A stretch of DNA of 64,000 nt from Prostheceraeus crozeri (GCA_907163375.1 CAJQUW010006162.1:186001-250000); one strand, 5' to 3'. Positions 11,534 through 23,332 are shown, numbered from the stretch's first letter. The notes: generated from the letters alone by a model not told the origin. Made by a program: numbers and translations.

Positions 11534-11911
11534 GGCAGACATCGTGATTACAGTTTGCAAACTCTCGTGGTCTTATGACAGGAAGAGGTGAATATTTAAC
11601 CCCATCTCATTCACTGAAAAACAAATTTCCATGACTTTTCAAGAAACCTGTTTTCTTTAATTGAAAATGTTGATAAACTCTTATAAGTTCATTGAAAGTG
11701 CAGAACTTGCTTCGCGCACTCTACATTGTCGTATTGACATTGCTATTTTTTTCAACAATACACTTAGCACAATTGAAAACGCACCACCTGTCAAATCTAG
11801 CTAATTCGAAGTAAATCGCTTCGATTGAATATGGAATGAAGGACGCACGCTAATTGACATAGATATCTGCACGACAGCGGCCGGATGGTGGGATTGCGTA
11901 ATTGTTCAGAC

Positions 11912-12430
11912 CACAGAATTAGATTGTTTAATGGTATCACTTTGCTAGAAGTGCAAGCTGATTCAAACAGATGGCACATGCAGGAACTTAATAAGTGGGC
12001 AAAAAGAAATTTTTAATACCTTGCAACATAGGAAAAATAGTCGTGCGTCGCTTGCGGATTGCTCTGAATTCCTTCAAAATGCTCCGATCGCCACGACTCT
12101 TTCAGATTCGAAGAATTCAGATCATTGCGCAAAAGTTTTCTCGATAATGTTGGGCTCTCCGATCATTTTAAGAAAAGTTAGCAGGCGCACGAAAAAACGT
12201 TCACAAACTTCTCTGTAGAACTTGACATCGTCTGTGTCTCTTTGCTGTGTGATCCGGTTGATAAGTCACTGAAACTTTGCACAATTTGGCGTGTTTAATG
12301 TTGAACTGGCTGCTCATTGTTCGATTTCTATGGTATTTAGTCAGGAGATTGTGCCATTTCAATAGCGTTACATGTTCCAATACTTCCCTTCTAGTCAAAC
12401 GGAAGAAGAGACGACCTGTCTAATTCTGTG
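11912..12430 (+). mobile_element. hAT MITE family B, copy 1
   Basis: The exact 8-bp direct repeat GTTCAGAC flanks it (11904-11911 and 12431-12438) and fits the nTnnnnAn preference of hAT targets. The ends are CACAGAATTAGA and TCTAATTCTGTG, a 12-bp terminal inverted repeat. It is 519 bp long and closely similar, by eye above 90 percent, to the copy at 14694-15200 in the opposite orientation. The short frames inside are not convincing genes. Confidence 0.92.
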
Positions 12431-12534
12431 GTTCAGACTGAATTACTGAAGCAAGGATTATTATTACCGAATTACTTAGCAAGCATGTGCTCAAATTGAA
12501 TTTCGATCATGAAGTATAAAATTAACGACTTATT

Positions 12535-13599
12535 ATGGGAAATGACGGTTTTGTGAAAAATCTTAAGATGGTGCGTCAAATGTCTGATGCCGAAAGATGG
12601 CGTGCTATTGGCATGCTTGACGCTGGAATGTCCCTTCGGGCAGTCGGACGACATTTCGGTCGTTCGCATACGACGATTGCCCGACTTCTCAAGAAAGCGA
12701 GAGCAAATGGTACCGTGGCACATGCTGGCGTTGTTGCAGTTCGTCACACAACTGCCAGACCTGACCGGCGATTGCTCAGAATGGTGCGAGGCAATCCCAC
12801 ACTCCCCGCAACTCTGTTACGACTGATGTGGGGCGAAAGAAGTCTCAGAGGCAACATCCTGAGCTCGGGCACCATAAGAAATCGGCTTCGAGAGCAAGGA
12901 CTTCGCTCAAGGAAGATGCGCAAATGCCCCAGATTAACACCTGCGCATGTGGCACGAAGAGAGCGGTGGGCGATGCAACGAGTTCACTGGAGACTACCAC
13001 AATGGAGACGTATCATCTTCACTGACGAAAGTCGGTTTCGTCTGTTCCGCAATGATGGCCGCATTCGTGTTTGGCGTGTGCCACGCCAAGAGATGCTGCA
13101 GCAACACGTCCAGCCTACTCATCAGCAACAGGGGCCATCCGTTCACGTGTGGGCAGGCATCACCCTGACGGGCAAGACCGAGCTGGTAGTGCTCAACACG
13201 AACGTGACTAGTGAGCGTTATGCTGAACTGCTGCAAACGCATCTTCTGCCATTTGCGACTCGAACATTCGGAGACGTGGCCAACTGGATCCTGCAAGATG
13301 ATAACGCACCTTCGCATCGTGCATACAATGTGACGCAGCTAAAGGAAAACTTAGGGATACGGACTCTTCGCTGGCCATCAAGGTCGCCGGACATGAACCC
13401 GATCGAGCACGTGTGGGATTATCTGAAGCGCCAAGTTCAGCAGCGGGACCCGCCTCCGCAAACACTGCGTGAATTACCAGAGACAGTGGTTGCAGTTTGG
13501 CAACAAATTCCTCAAAATTTTCTGAGACGGCTCGTCCTGAGAATGCCGCGACGAATCAGTGCCTTATTGACTGCTCGCGGAGGTTATACCCGCTATTAA
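12535..13599 (+). CDS. Tc1-like transposase (DD34E)
   Basis: A 354-residue protein, full length for a Tc1-family transposase. It cuts the transposon out of DNA and joins it into a TA site. Residues about 15-60 form a helix-turn-helix (MSDAERWRAIGML...SHTTIARLLKKA), followed by a second DNA-binding region to about residue 140. The catalytic triad is visible: D164 in IFTDESRF, D256 in LQDDNAPSH and E291 in MNPIEHVWD, with 34 residues between the last two. There is no stop or frameshift. The ATG at 12535 gives a short extension before the conserved helix; a later ATG at residue 12 or 16 could also serve. The gene is more GC-rich than its AT-rich surroundings, as expected for a recent arrival. 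Confidence 0.93.
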   Translation: MGNDGFVKNLKMVRQMSDAERWRAIGMLDAGMSLRAVGRHFGRSHTTIARLLKKARANGTVAHAGVVAVRHTTARPDRRLLRMVRGNPTLPATLLRLMWGERSLRGNILSSGTIRNRLREQGLRSRKMRKCPRLTPAHVARRERWAMQRVHWRLPQWRRIIFTDESRFRLFRNDGRIRVWRVPRQEMLQQHVQPTHQQQGPSVHVWAGITLTGKTELVVLNTNVTSERYAELLQTHLLPFATRTFGDVANWILQDDNAPSHRAYNVTQLKENLGIRTLRWPSRSPDMNPIEHVWDYLKRQVQQRDPPPQTLRELPETVVAVWQQIPQNFLRRLVLRMPRRISALLTARGGYTRY

Positions 13600-13813
13600 C
13601 GTTATGTTTAATAATTACTTTTCTTAATCACTAAAAGTTTGTCCTATTCATTTACATTAGCTGTCAATCATGTCATTAGACCCCTGACCGCCGTCGGGCC
13701 GTAGCACAGATATCTATGTCGGTTAGAATGCGTCCTCCATTCTTTATCAATCGTGTATAGCGATCAATTTGACGGATTTGACAGGTGGTGCGTTTTCAAT
13801 TGTGCTAAGTGTA

Positions 13814-14321
13814 GCTACAAGATTGCACTTTTCCGTTCGCAAGAAATCCAGTCGATCACCACCTTTGATTGTTTTGGCAGCGTATGCAATAGATTTCCTA
13901 CCAAGAAATTTGACTATGAGTATGACTTTTTGCAGCATTTTTTTACTTGTTTTTTTTGTAATTCCTACGTACGCTACACACCGCATGTTCATGTAAAGAG
14001 TAGATTCTACTTTACCGCGTATTTCTACTGTGTTTGCCTCCTTCCCTTTTCTTATGGACGCATTGACCTGAAAATACGCGATAGAAAGAGACCTACATGT
14101 AAATCACATTAGCTTGTCATCTTGTGAGTTGGAAGTGAGGCAGAGAAGATTGATCTGCAACCTATTTCTAATTCTGTCTTGTAAGTCAGCAAGTGTCAGA
14201 TAGGTGAATGTTACTCAACGACAACAAATGTCGATTTTAGCAAAATTTCTATGAACAGCATTGTCGCAAGATTAGCGCGGTATTAATATTCTATGATGTA
14301 GGTGGGCCTACCGGTGTTTAG
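13814..14321. other. no supported gene
   Basis: Between the Tc1-like element and the Penelope-like arm. Overlapping frames of 75-119 codons occur on both strands at 13747-14112, partly inside the Tc1 terminal repeat. They have no recognisable domain. Confidence 0.4.
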
Positions 14322-14540
14322 TAAGACAGATGCGATATCATAACTACAAGTATAATGTTGTTCACTTGCAGTCAAATGCTCTATTGAATTGATTAGCTGA
14401 AGACTTGATTCAATGTGCGCTGGAATGTTTTCAGCAAAGGCGTGAGCAAGTTCGTCAATAGCCATGATAGTTTCTCGTTTGGCCCTTTTATGTTCCAGAC
14501 AGTGGGTCGGATTTTTAATTGGTCACTTTCTTTGTGTGTT
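14322..14540 (-). pseudogene. inverted partial arm of the Penelope-like element
   Basis: On the minus strand this segment repeats, at roughly 85-90 percent by eye, the reverse-transcriptase part found on the plus strand from 14565 onward. It begins with the ATACACAAAGAAAGTGACCA region and ends at YDIAS..., where the RT palm motif would start. The two arms face each other across about 25 bp. Such inverted, truncated partial copies are a known habit of Penelope-like elements. This arm has no MITE at the ATTCCA site, so it preserves the pre-insertion sequence. Confidence 0.8.
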
Positions 14541-14693
14541 TTTCAGGTGTCAAAATCGAGGCAATTTTAAAAATACACAAAGAAAGTGACCAATTGAAAA
14601 TCCGACCCATTGTCTGGAACATAAAAGGGCCAAACGAGAAACTATCATGGCTATTGACGAACTTGCTGACGCCTTTGCTGAAAATATTCCAAC

Positions 14694-15200
14694 CACAGAA
14701 TTAGACAGGTCGTCTCTTCTTCCGTTTGACTAGAAGGGAAGTATTGGAACATGTAACCTAAATGAAATGGCACATTCTGCTGACATAGTACCATAGCAAT
14801 CGAACAATGAGCAGCCAGTTCAACATTAAACACGCCAAATTGTGCAAAGTTTCAGTGACATATCAACCGGATCACACAGCAAAGAGACACAGACGATGTC
14901 AAGTTTGTGAACGTTTTTTCATGCGCCTGCTAACTTTTCTTAAAATGATCGGAGGGCCCAACATTATCGAGAAAACTTTTGCGCAATGATCTGAATTCTT
15001 CCAATCTGAAGGAGTCGTGGCGATCGGAGCATTTTGAAGGAATTCAGAGCAATCCGCAAGCGACGCACGACTATTTTTCCTATCTCTGTAAGGTATTAAA
15101 AATTTCTTTTTGCCCACTTATTAAGTTCCTGCATGTGCCATCCGTTTGAATCAGTTTGCAGTTATAGCCAAGTGATACGATTAAACAATCTAATTCTGTG
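14694..15200 (-). mobile_element. hAT MITE family B, copy 2, inside the Penelope-like RT
   Basis: Flanked by the exact 8-bp repeat ATTCCAAC (14686-14693 and 15201-15208), again of the form nTnnnnAn. The ends are CACAGAATTAGA and TCTAATTCTGTG as in copy 1, and it lies in the opposite orientation to copy 1. The inverted Penelope arm at 14322-14540 reads straight through the same site (ATTCCAGCGCAC), which proves that this 507-bp segment is an insertion. Confidence 0.93.
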
Positions 15201-15208
15201 ATTCCAAC

Positions 15209-15700
15209 GCACCTTGAATCAAATCTTCAGCTAATTAATTCAATAAAGCATGTGACTACAAATGAATAACATTATCCTTGGAGTGACGACATCGCATCAA
15301 AGAACACTACGATTCCGATCGATGACGCTATATCGGCCGTAATTAGCAAACTTGAAGACAATAATGTTCGTTATATCAAAGGTTTATCGCTGAGCAACAT
15401 ACAAAATCTTTTTAATATCGTTCTTCATAATGCATTTTTTCATTATCAAGGTGCAAATTACCAACAAATTAAAGGCCTACCAATGGGCAACTCTCTTTCT
15501 GGATTGCTCTTCAAAATGTCAATAATGCTCTTTAAAACATCAACCGTCTTCCCTTATTCAAGCGATAGGATAACGAACTTTATCTCTTACAGTCTCTGAA
15601 TGCTCAGCATCCTGACATAAAATTGGAAATTGAGTATCCTAGTTGTGATAATAAAGCTCTAAGTCTTCTCGACTTAGTATAAATTCATCTCATGACTTTC
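15209..15700 (+). pseudogene. Penelope-like reverse transcriptase, palm region
   Basis: Translation with frame changes gives IPIDDAISAVISKLEDNNVR, then FHYQGANYQQIKGLPMGNSL and SG, the PMG.SLSG block typical of Penelope-like RT. Near 15660 comes a LSLLDL.I segment that normally follows the catalytic palm. The YxDD-containing segment itself is damaged (15520-15600). In living elements this enzyme copies the element RNA into DNA at a nick. Upstream, 14565-14693 supplies the KI.K.S.QL.IRPIV finger motif of the same protein. Confidence 0.8.
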
Positions 15701-16139
15701 AATTTGAATTTTATAATAAATTCTGCAAAGAAGAACATCTTTGTGCATTCTAACTTCTAAGTCGCATATGCTAAGAAAGACGAAAATAAATTTCATCCTG
15801 AATGAGAAGAAGAATATTTCTGAAAGATGCTCTGATAGATTAAGTCTCAAAAAGCACAAAGAAGAATTTGACAACTTATTGCGCAATAACGGATAAAACG
15901 AGAAAATCGTAAGATCTTCGAACATGAAGCTCCAACGACGAAAGAAAACCGAGAAATGAAACAATCTACGTGTCAATAATGATGTTTTACATTTCGCTTT
16001 CCCATACATCACAGACAATACTGATTCAAGAATAAAGCAAATATTTTATGAACACAGACTCAACGTTCGATTAACTAGATGCAGCAAAGCACTTAGTCAA
16101 CAATCAAAAATAAAAAAGAATAAAAAGAATGAAACAAAT

Positions 16140-16499
16140 ATGAAATCATGTTCTCTTACAAATTGTCCAATGATTAACAAACAATTATGTAAGCGAAAAA
16201 ATGTTGTTTATAAAGGAAGCTGTAGGAAATGTGACAAATTCTATATAGACAGTACTATACGACCAATTCATGTCCTCTTTAAAGAATATCTCTCAACTCC
16301 AATGTCATATATTTTTAAATACATTCGAAATTGTCAAGTAGAACGCACCAACATCGCTGTAGACATTCTGGCCCACGACAACGAGAATACTAATTTCAGA
16401 ACACGTGAAGCATTCTTTATACACAAACTGAATCCATTTATCAATAGCAGAACTGAAATTGACAGCTTGAATTTCTTTTTTACTAACTACTTGTCTTAA
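16140..16499 (+). pseudogene. Penelope-like GIY-YIG endonuclease domain
   Basis: A 119-codon open frame contains NVVYKGSCRKCDKFYIDST, the Penelope version of the GIY-YIG motif with its CxxC pair, preceded by two cysteines (CSLTNCP...LC) of the linked finger. It ends with FRTREAFFIHKLNPF..., where the conserved glutamate of the nuclease sits. The glycine of the usual YIG is replaced by aspartate (YID). The frame is open but is detached from an intact RT, so it is a remnant. It lies about 265 bp before the hammerhead-like motif. Confidence 0.8.
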
Positions 16500-16763
16500 C
16501 CTACTCTACTGAAATATCTCATCATTCATCATCTTTCATGTCAGGTCAATTCTCCTTTTGCTACTGGCAAAGATATGTAACCCAGTACAACCTGTTCATA
16601 TCTATATTGTATTATACCATCTTCTCATTGTAAATATCATTTTCAAGCTAATCATTCGAACTTCCTACTAACAACAGATTCTATGATTGATAGATGTATA
16701 GTAACTATAGATTCTAAACAGCTATAGATTCTTCTAACAATATATCAATAGATTCTTTTGTAC

Positions 16764-16815
16764 CTGAGGATGATTGCCGGATTGCAGTCGAAAAATGTTG
16801 TACACATTTGCAATA
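16764..16815 (+). ncRNA. hammerhead-like motif at Penelope 3' end
   Basis: The order is CTGAGGA (matches the core CUGANGA), a hairpin ATTGC-CGGATT-GCAGT that would be stem II, then GAAA (core), then AATGT...ACATT that could close as stem III. Penelope-like elements are known to carry hammerhead motifs. Stem I pairing is weak here, so self-cleavage is not assured. Confidence 0.5.
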
Positions 16816-16835
16816 ATGATAACAACAACATAAAA

Positions 16836-17592
16836 TCCTCCTGACTCTTTCCAACTATAACTCTAAAAGACCAGTCAGGGCCTTTTCCATATAATCAGAT
16901 GAGAGTTTTCTAGGGCTGTGGACTAGTCGGAACTGTTCGACGCACTTTTAAGTTCAAAATGTCACGAAGTACACCTTTATTGCTACATGGCGGAAAAAGT
17001 TGCTTCCCGTTATAGTTAGTTCTGTGCATAGTAAAGTCTGTCGTTCATTACTTTCATTCGAATTAAGATTTGACGCAGAAAATGTTCCAGGAATGCTGCA
17101 GATGAACGCACGCTGTTGGAGGTGACATTTGGATGACTGGCCTGACTTTTACAAATGACAAATGAAGGGGTCTGATGTATAAAGGGATAAGTCAGAGTTT
17201 TTCAAAAATGAAGACATTTCACCTCAAGTTATGACAGGTCTAGATGCTTCTTTCCACTGAGTTAGACGACGATTGGAGGTTTTCTTACACGGTTTCAAGA
17301 AAGTTTATAAGGGGATGAGCCACATAAAATACCTTACATGATTGCATTTGGTCGCCTGTATGAGGTAAACGTGCACATATCTGGCTTTGCTGTTTGATCA
17401 GCTGATAATTCATACGCAACGGCTCGTATCCTATGAAATTCAGAGGACTAGCGTACATACTTTTTGCATGGTGATATTTCAAAACCTTAAAATTCCTCTC
17501 CTGTAAAATTGCGACAGTGTGACTTCTCACCTTATTCGCCCAAGTCCTTCAATTGTTTAAAGTCAACATCATGCAAGGATATCCTTGCCAGC
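16836..17592. other. no supported gene
   Basis: No conserved frame, repeat match or RNA gene seen. A minus-strand frame of 81 codons at 17285-17530 has no domain. Confidence 0.4.
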
Positions 17593-17809
17593 ACTGTAAG
17601 CCAGCACCTCATAAATTCGAAGAAACCTGCATCCTAAAGCTCCAAATACTAGAATGTCAGGAGGTTGCATGAAATAGAATGTTGACATACTAAAGAGAAC
17701 AATAACCCTAGTGCTCTAGCCTCCTAAAACGCTTTGCTTTAGGATTTTTTTATTAGTTACGAATAGTGTCTTGCTTTAGTGTGTGATTTAGTAGGTGCTG
17801 GTTTAGAGT
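17593..17809 (+). repeat. MITE family C, copy 1 (CCTAAA-rich)
   Basis: A 217-bp unit with inverted ends: ACTGTAAGCCAGCACCTC on the left, and ACTCTAAACCAGCACCT on the minus strand at the right. The same sequence, inverted, occurs at 38583-38797. It contains several CCTAAA words, including CCTCCTAAAACGC and its partial complement CTTTAGGAT. No coding capacity. Confidence 0.8.
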
Positions 17810-20800
17810 ATATACGTAAAAATGATATCGCATGAGGGAATGCGATTTCGGTATTAGAAATTCACCATGAGATTCCGGAATTCTGAGGTTGCAGGTTTTG
17901 AGATTTTTTAGCCTAGAAGGTCTGATCACGAACTTGATTTGCCTCATTTTCGTTACTGACTGCACTAATCTCACCTATTTTTTCTTATCATCATGAAATG
18001 CATCGGTTATTTTATTATGTAGCTTCATGAAATTTTATTCAAATGATATAGAAATTTAATCCAGATAAAGTAAGTAATTCAAATAGCGGGACCATCGAGC
18101 TATATACAAAAGTAGGTCAGAAAAACGGTTTTGGGGAGCTCGAAATTGTATTATGATGTGCAAATTTTTGGCCGAAGCCTCTGTCAAGTACAGCTTTAAC
18201 TATGCAACGTTAAATGATAGACTTGTAGAACTATCCAATTTAGGTTTTGCGAGCATCTGAGAGATTAAAACTCTCTTGTGTTTAAACACCTATCACACTT
18301 TCACAACATTGGTGAACCGCAAGCACAGACTGACAGATTGTCCTTCTCATGGAAAGTTCTTAACTCAAACCTCCAGCATCCGAACGTAACGATTTGTTGA
18401 AGCGATGCATATTCGTCAAAGCAACAACATTCTTATGAATGATGGTTGTGGACGTCAATTGCATGTTTAAAGGACCCCTTTTGCTTCTCCGTTTTATGAC
18501 CCTTCTTGATCGATTTGATTTGATTTGATTTTACTTCCTTGCAAAGTCTTTTGATCCGCTGATTGTTAACTGGTTTTATTGGCGGCTCCATTCATATTTC
18601 TATTATCTTTTGCTTGTCTTCTGACACTGTCAATCTGACCGACACTCCACGGCGGAATGATTTATCATCGCTTTCCTGGCCAGCCATTAAAGCTGTGCTT
18701 GACAAAGGCTTCGGCCGAAAATTTGTAAGTCATAATACAACTTCCAGCTCACCAAAACCGTTTTCTTGACTTATATAAGTAAATATCGCTTAGAATGTTC
18801 ATCAGTTGTTGTGTGTTTGAATTCATTTCCTCCCAGTGCTTGCTGTGACGAGGATATGTGATGGAATGAATTATTGAAATAATGATGTGAAGCATCAAAT
18901 TGGTCCGAATGCACGCAGGAAACGGTGCACCGCGCACAATCCTTCATATCTCGCCTGTATTGAATGATTTGTCCTTACAAAGTTGAAATGCACTTGTCAG
19001 AAGTTTTGATGAAATTGCGCAACAAAGTTTCAAAGTAAAATCAGAATCATTCCCCCTTCTCTTCATCGCCGATCTGTGAGAATGCATTATTCAAAATATT
19101 CGAAGCTTTCTGAGAGGGATCCCATTTCAACTGAAATTGAATTGCAGAGATTGACGTAACAGCAAGTTTAGTGGGATGTTTCTCATCTACGGAGAATGAA
19201 GTTTTGATTTCATTTTACTGCTACTCATCACGTGAATCCCCTGCCGAACTCCGCGTCCAAAACAAAGATATTGCATCATTGAATCTTAAGTGCATAGAAA
19301 TCCGACTCTTGGCTTTGTTTAAGTTACTGGGACTAGACAACAACTGCTTGTTGTTGATCGTTTCAGCTTTGCGGTCAGGCGTCGATCTTAGGAAGAATCT
19401 AATTACTGAAAATGACGATAGCTGTAGATTCTTAACGAGAGGCGATAGAAACTCAGTATTAATGAAATCCCCAACGTCTACGCAGTTTCGATTGTATTAA
19501 ATGAACTCGAGTCGAGACCCAGCACCAAATGTGAGATGTGTAGATTTTTACACGGATTTGACTGATCATGATTGTCATACAGAAGGAACTATGTTATTCT
19601 ACAAATCCTCCGTGTCATGCCAACCACGGAGAGGTGACGTTTGTAAAAATAGCAACTCAATGGGTTACTGTTACTTTAATGCTGAGCAATATAAGAATAT
19701 TTCTTACGCGTGATCATATCACAAACTACCGGCCACTGAAAGAGCAAAATAGCATTGTCAAAGACAATAATCACAATTAAGTTAGAAAGATGTAAAAGGG
19801 TCCACATGACTATTCAGATTCAAGGAATTGAAACGCAAATATAGTGTATCATAAAATCACACCGATGAAAATTGTGTTGAACTTGAATATTCAGCCAAGA
19901 AACAATAAGATCTCAACTACTCCATGAAGACTTGCATTGTAATGCGTTCCATGAAATCTCCTTGATAATCAATTCAATTTCCGCTCTGTTAGTAAATTCT
20001 CATTCATTTTGATATCTATCACGTTTCATGCTACTTATATAGAGACACCTAATCGCTAGTAAGTAAACTGAGGAATAATATGCAAAAATTTTAATGGAAC
20101 GCAATCTACTCAATAAATTGAATCCTTTGCTATAAACTTTTCAGTCCATGCTGACATTGTTTTGAGTCAACACTATTCCTACTATACACTTACTCTATGC
20201 GAGAGGCGACTCTGTCAAAGTGATCGCCGTGATTCTTTACAAAGCACACTGAGGTGTTAATCGCTGTCAGCCACTGGAAGCCGCCATCGCTTCGACAACG
20301 CATATCCACCGCATGTCCTTCATGCTTGCAGATCTTAGGAAACATCAGATATGTGAAATATGCAATGATTGTGACTGCGCATTTCCATGAAGTTAAATTC
20401 TATGAAAATCTGAAGCCTAAAAAGGCCAGTATTCCTCACAAGTGCATTCACTGGTGTACTCCCTGTCAATTACGGATTTTAACTTTTTCATGTATTGTCC
20501 AATTGTCTGAATTTATTCCTCTGTTGATGCGAAGGACTTTTCTGATGTGGAGAGATTAACATTTCACTATATAAACTTTGACACTAGAAAAACATAACGT
20601 TTCGGAATTCTTCCAACATATAATGCATTGCTACTGATAAACATAATATAAGTAATATCGCAACAAAATTTAAGTAGATCGCAAGTAGCCGTATACCAAT
20701 GATTCCTGAATGCTGAGTAACTTCATTTAATGCATTAAGTTCCTGTGTCATATGGAGGGGGTTATCGATAGTACATTCAACATATTCTAAGAAGGATAAT

Positions 20801-22122
20801 GGAAGTTACATATGCTTGCGTGCTATTTGACACGGAATTCTGTGCTCTATGCATAAAGAGGTGTTGTGAGAGCGCTAAACACTTGAGTTACAGGAAAATG
20901 CGCAGATAACTGTCTCAGCAGACGAGACATCACAAGTGTGAAATATCTCTTCAATCAATGCTTAAATGCTGAGCACACAAGTTGTCAAGCGTTACAGTTC
21001 AGTGAACTCTTAAGTTGACCAACCACGCCAATGTTGTAATTTCGCCAACCGTCTTTGCGGATTAGTCTAGCCTCAGGATTAGAAGAGATCAGACAATTTT
21101 CATTTTGTTGCACAGCAGAAAGGTTTTGCAAATTAATGCTGTAGAAATGTATTAAAAGTTTCTTGCCAATACTTTGCCAATTGGCATGATAACAGAATAG
21201 AAAGATGTGTGGGCGAACTGGCATACAGAAGTCTTTATGATTACTTTAGTATTTGAACATTTTGGTAGACAAATGCAGAGCAGCCTGTTGTGTAGTCCTT
21301 CAGCTTGCTTAAATATAAGCTAGTTCAGATCATTTCGAACTGTGCTGACGAGCCCTTGTACAGAAGAACAGCCTGTTATGCAGTCCTCCATCTTGCTCAG
21401 CCATTCTACATGCTTTCGGCTGACTCCCCGCCTGATGAGAAGTCAGTGTACGGGACACACAGAATCTACGGCTGCTACGGAATTTTTGCGTTCAAATTTG
21501 TCACTGCAGCTTCTATCTGATGTCCAGTTTATGTCTCCGTCAATGGTGAAATAATCAGAAAACACCAATGAGATCTATTTTGAAAAAGATGCTCTGACAC
21601 ATTTCAAAATTTGAATTTGTAAATCAATAATTGGATTTCAGATGCCTCGAAACAGCAGCTGACGCGCTCATTTGAACATCATTGAACGTTTGCATTTTTG
21701 GACAATGAAAATTCTGTTCCTGTCGTCCTAGAATTAGTTTCAACAAAAATATTTTCCAGTAATTTTTCGTTGAGCTTCAATTAATGATTTTGATCACATG
21801 AAATGAATTGATCAAGTTGATTCGATTCAAATGCCATCCGCTGAAGTGCGGCCGCTTTGAAGTCGCAATCAGTTAAAAATCGCGGATTTCAGGCTCTCAT
21901 TACAGCTGGTTTCAACATTGCTTCTCTCAATCTGACAATAAATCCTTCTATCTGAAATTTCTATCAATCAAAGTATCATTCAAATGAGCTATTGAAGGTT
22001 GTATTATGAATATGAGATGTGAATAACTCTAAACTGGCAGCAATAAAACTTAACATATTTCTACTACTTGTCTGAGGCTGTCATTTGTGATGGATTCTTC
22101 TCTGCATTATACGAAGATTCTA
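17810..22122. other. no supported gene in 4.3 kb
   Basis: The longest plus-strand frame (19171-19500, 109 codons) begins with GTG and has no domain. The 20254-20559 frame is also unrecognised. A short GATTTGATTTGATTT run at 18511-18532 resembles the microsatellite tails of some LINEs and SINEs, and similar runs occur at 31264-31280 and 45336-45351. I see no tRNA or other RNA gene. Confidence 0.4.
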
Positions 22123-22237
22123 TATAACAGATAATGCATAGATTTGAGGTCATTATTTGCTGTAATTACCGAGAGCCGAAGGCTCGAGGTTATTATGAGA
22201 AATAATGACCGAAGAAATCTATACATTGTCTGTTATA
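22123..22237. repeat. palindromic MITE
   Basis: The ends TAACAGATAATGCATAGATTT and its complement frame a 115-bp palindrome whose centre is GAGCCGAAGGCTC. TA occurs at both borders, as expected for a TA-targeting element. It may be the first half of a larger compound repeat with the next entry. Confidence 0.65.
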
Positions 22238-22238
22238 A

Positions 22239-22356
22239 TGCATGACTTTTTCCATAGAAGTCTACACCAGGTTAATAATTTCCAATCAGGAAAATAATTA
22301 CCTGCTTCGTGAAACTTAATAACCTGTGGACATGGAAAGCCTTGCAAAATCATGCA
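22239..22356. repeat. second palindrome adjacent to the first
   Basis: TGCATGACTTTTTCCAT...CAGGTTAATAA on the left pairs with TTAATAACCTG...ATGGAAAG..ATCATGCA on the right. An inner AATTACCTG block also pairs. It starts two bases after the previous palindrome, so the two may be one element. Confidence 0.55.
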
Positions 22357-23332
22357 CTATATGAACCTAACCCACGAAGCGAGCGGGTGCATGATGATTG
22401 AATTCATGGGTATTGTTCAATTTAGTGGACAAACCATGAAGGTCGTCTGCGATATACTGGTAGGGCCAGGAGAAACGGACCTTGCAGACTCTACGACGAC
22501 TCGGACCTCGCGGAAGCCGAACCCTTCATTATTTGAACTCATCTTGAAGCTGAACAATAGCGAAATATTGGATTGTAAGGTACTCGACTGCCATTATTTC
22601 ATACTATTTTCATTGCTTTTTATTGGAAACCTTTAGACGCTTCTAATTGAATTAGCTGAGCATGTCAGAAGGCGTCTGATACTCCGTCTCCAACTTGCTA
22701 GAACCTCAAAGAGGTTGCACTGCATTGATTTAGATGAAATACACGTCACACCGCGAGTCAATCCGTTTCGGATTTTCGGTGTATGAACTTTCCCTACCTC
22801 CATGCAGAATGGTGATGAAACGATTAATTTTTGGGACACATCTTCCGAAATTCCAGAAAATTTCATTCCTGTGATGGATCACATGCCATTTAGTGTGCTT
22901 AGGAAAGAACCTGCCTTCCATTGGATTTGTGTTCTTCCTTGGTCCTGTTTCACGAGAACAGGTATCGTGTAGAACTCGGCAGACGCACAGATTGGTGATA
23001 GCCTTCACATGTCCCATTTTCAGACTTCCTGCAGAAACTGGCTCTAGAGACTTGACTATTAAATCGATTTACCATCTCAATTCGCACAATCCAACAATAG
23101 CCAAAAGCAAGTCTGCAACTTTGAATTGAAAATTCCATATCTATGACAATCACAGCAGCTGAACAAATAATATGAAGACACATGATTGAATTTATACTCG
23201 CAGTAATACACTCAAAATCAATGGACACGTTTCCTATTCGTGCAGAATAAATGATTCCTTGTTTTTCTGTCATTGTGGTCAAAATTGAAATTCATTTCAA
23301 TCTTTTGCAAGACACAGGGCATTAAAAGGAAG
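22357..23332. other. no supported gene
   Basis: Frames of 77-110 codons overlap on both strands and show no domain. Confidence 0.4.

Larger units (their letters stand above)
11761..13811 (+). mobile_element. Tc1-like transposon with long TIRs, intact transposase
   Basis: The element is bounded by TA on both sides (11759-11760 and 13812-13813), the target duplication of Tc1/mariner elements. The ends are inverted copies starting CACTTAGCACAATTGAAAAC; the first 37 bp match almost perfectly, and similarity continues inward for about 120-140 bp with indels. It encodes an uninterrupted DD34E transposase (12535-13599). A hAT MITE (11912-12430) inserted between the left terminal repeat and the gene. 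Without the MITE and its extra target copy the element would be about 1.5 kb, normal for this superfamily. Confidence 0.92.
14565..16835 (+). mobile_element. Penelope-like retroelement, degenerate
   Basis: A recognisable order of parts runs along the plus strand: RT finger region (14565-14693), an inserted hAT MITE, RT palm (15209-15700), a GIY-YIG endonuclease frame (16140-16499) and a hammerhead-like motif near 16764. Between them the frame is broken by stops and shifts. The 5' end carries the inverted arm described separately. The whole is about 2.3 kb including the 507-bp insertion, short for an intact element. It is inactive as a coding unit. Confidence 0.85.

Noticed and set aside
13753-14112. 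119-codon frame next to the Tc1 element
   Set aside because: Overlaps the Tc1 right terminal repeat and has similar-sized frames on both strands.
19171-19713. Consecutive plus-strand frames at 19171-19500 and 19501-19713
   Set aside because: First starts with GTG; neither has a domain; a chance run in AT-rich DNA is more likely.
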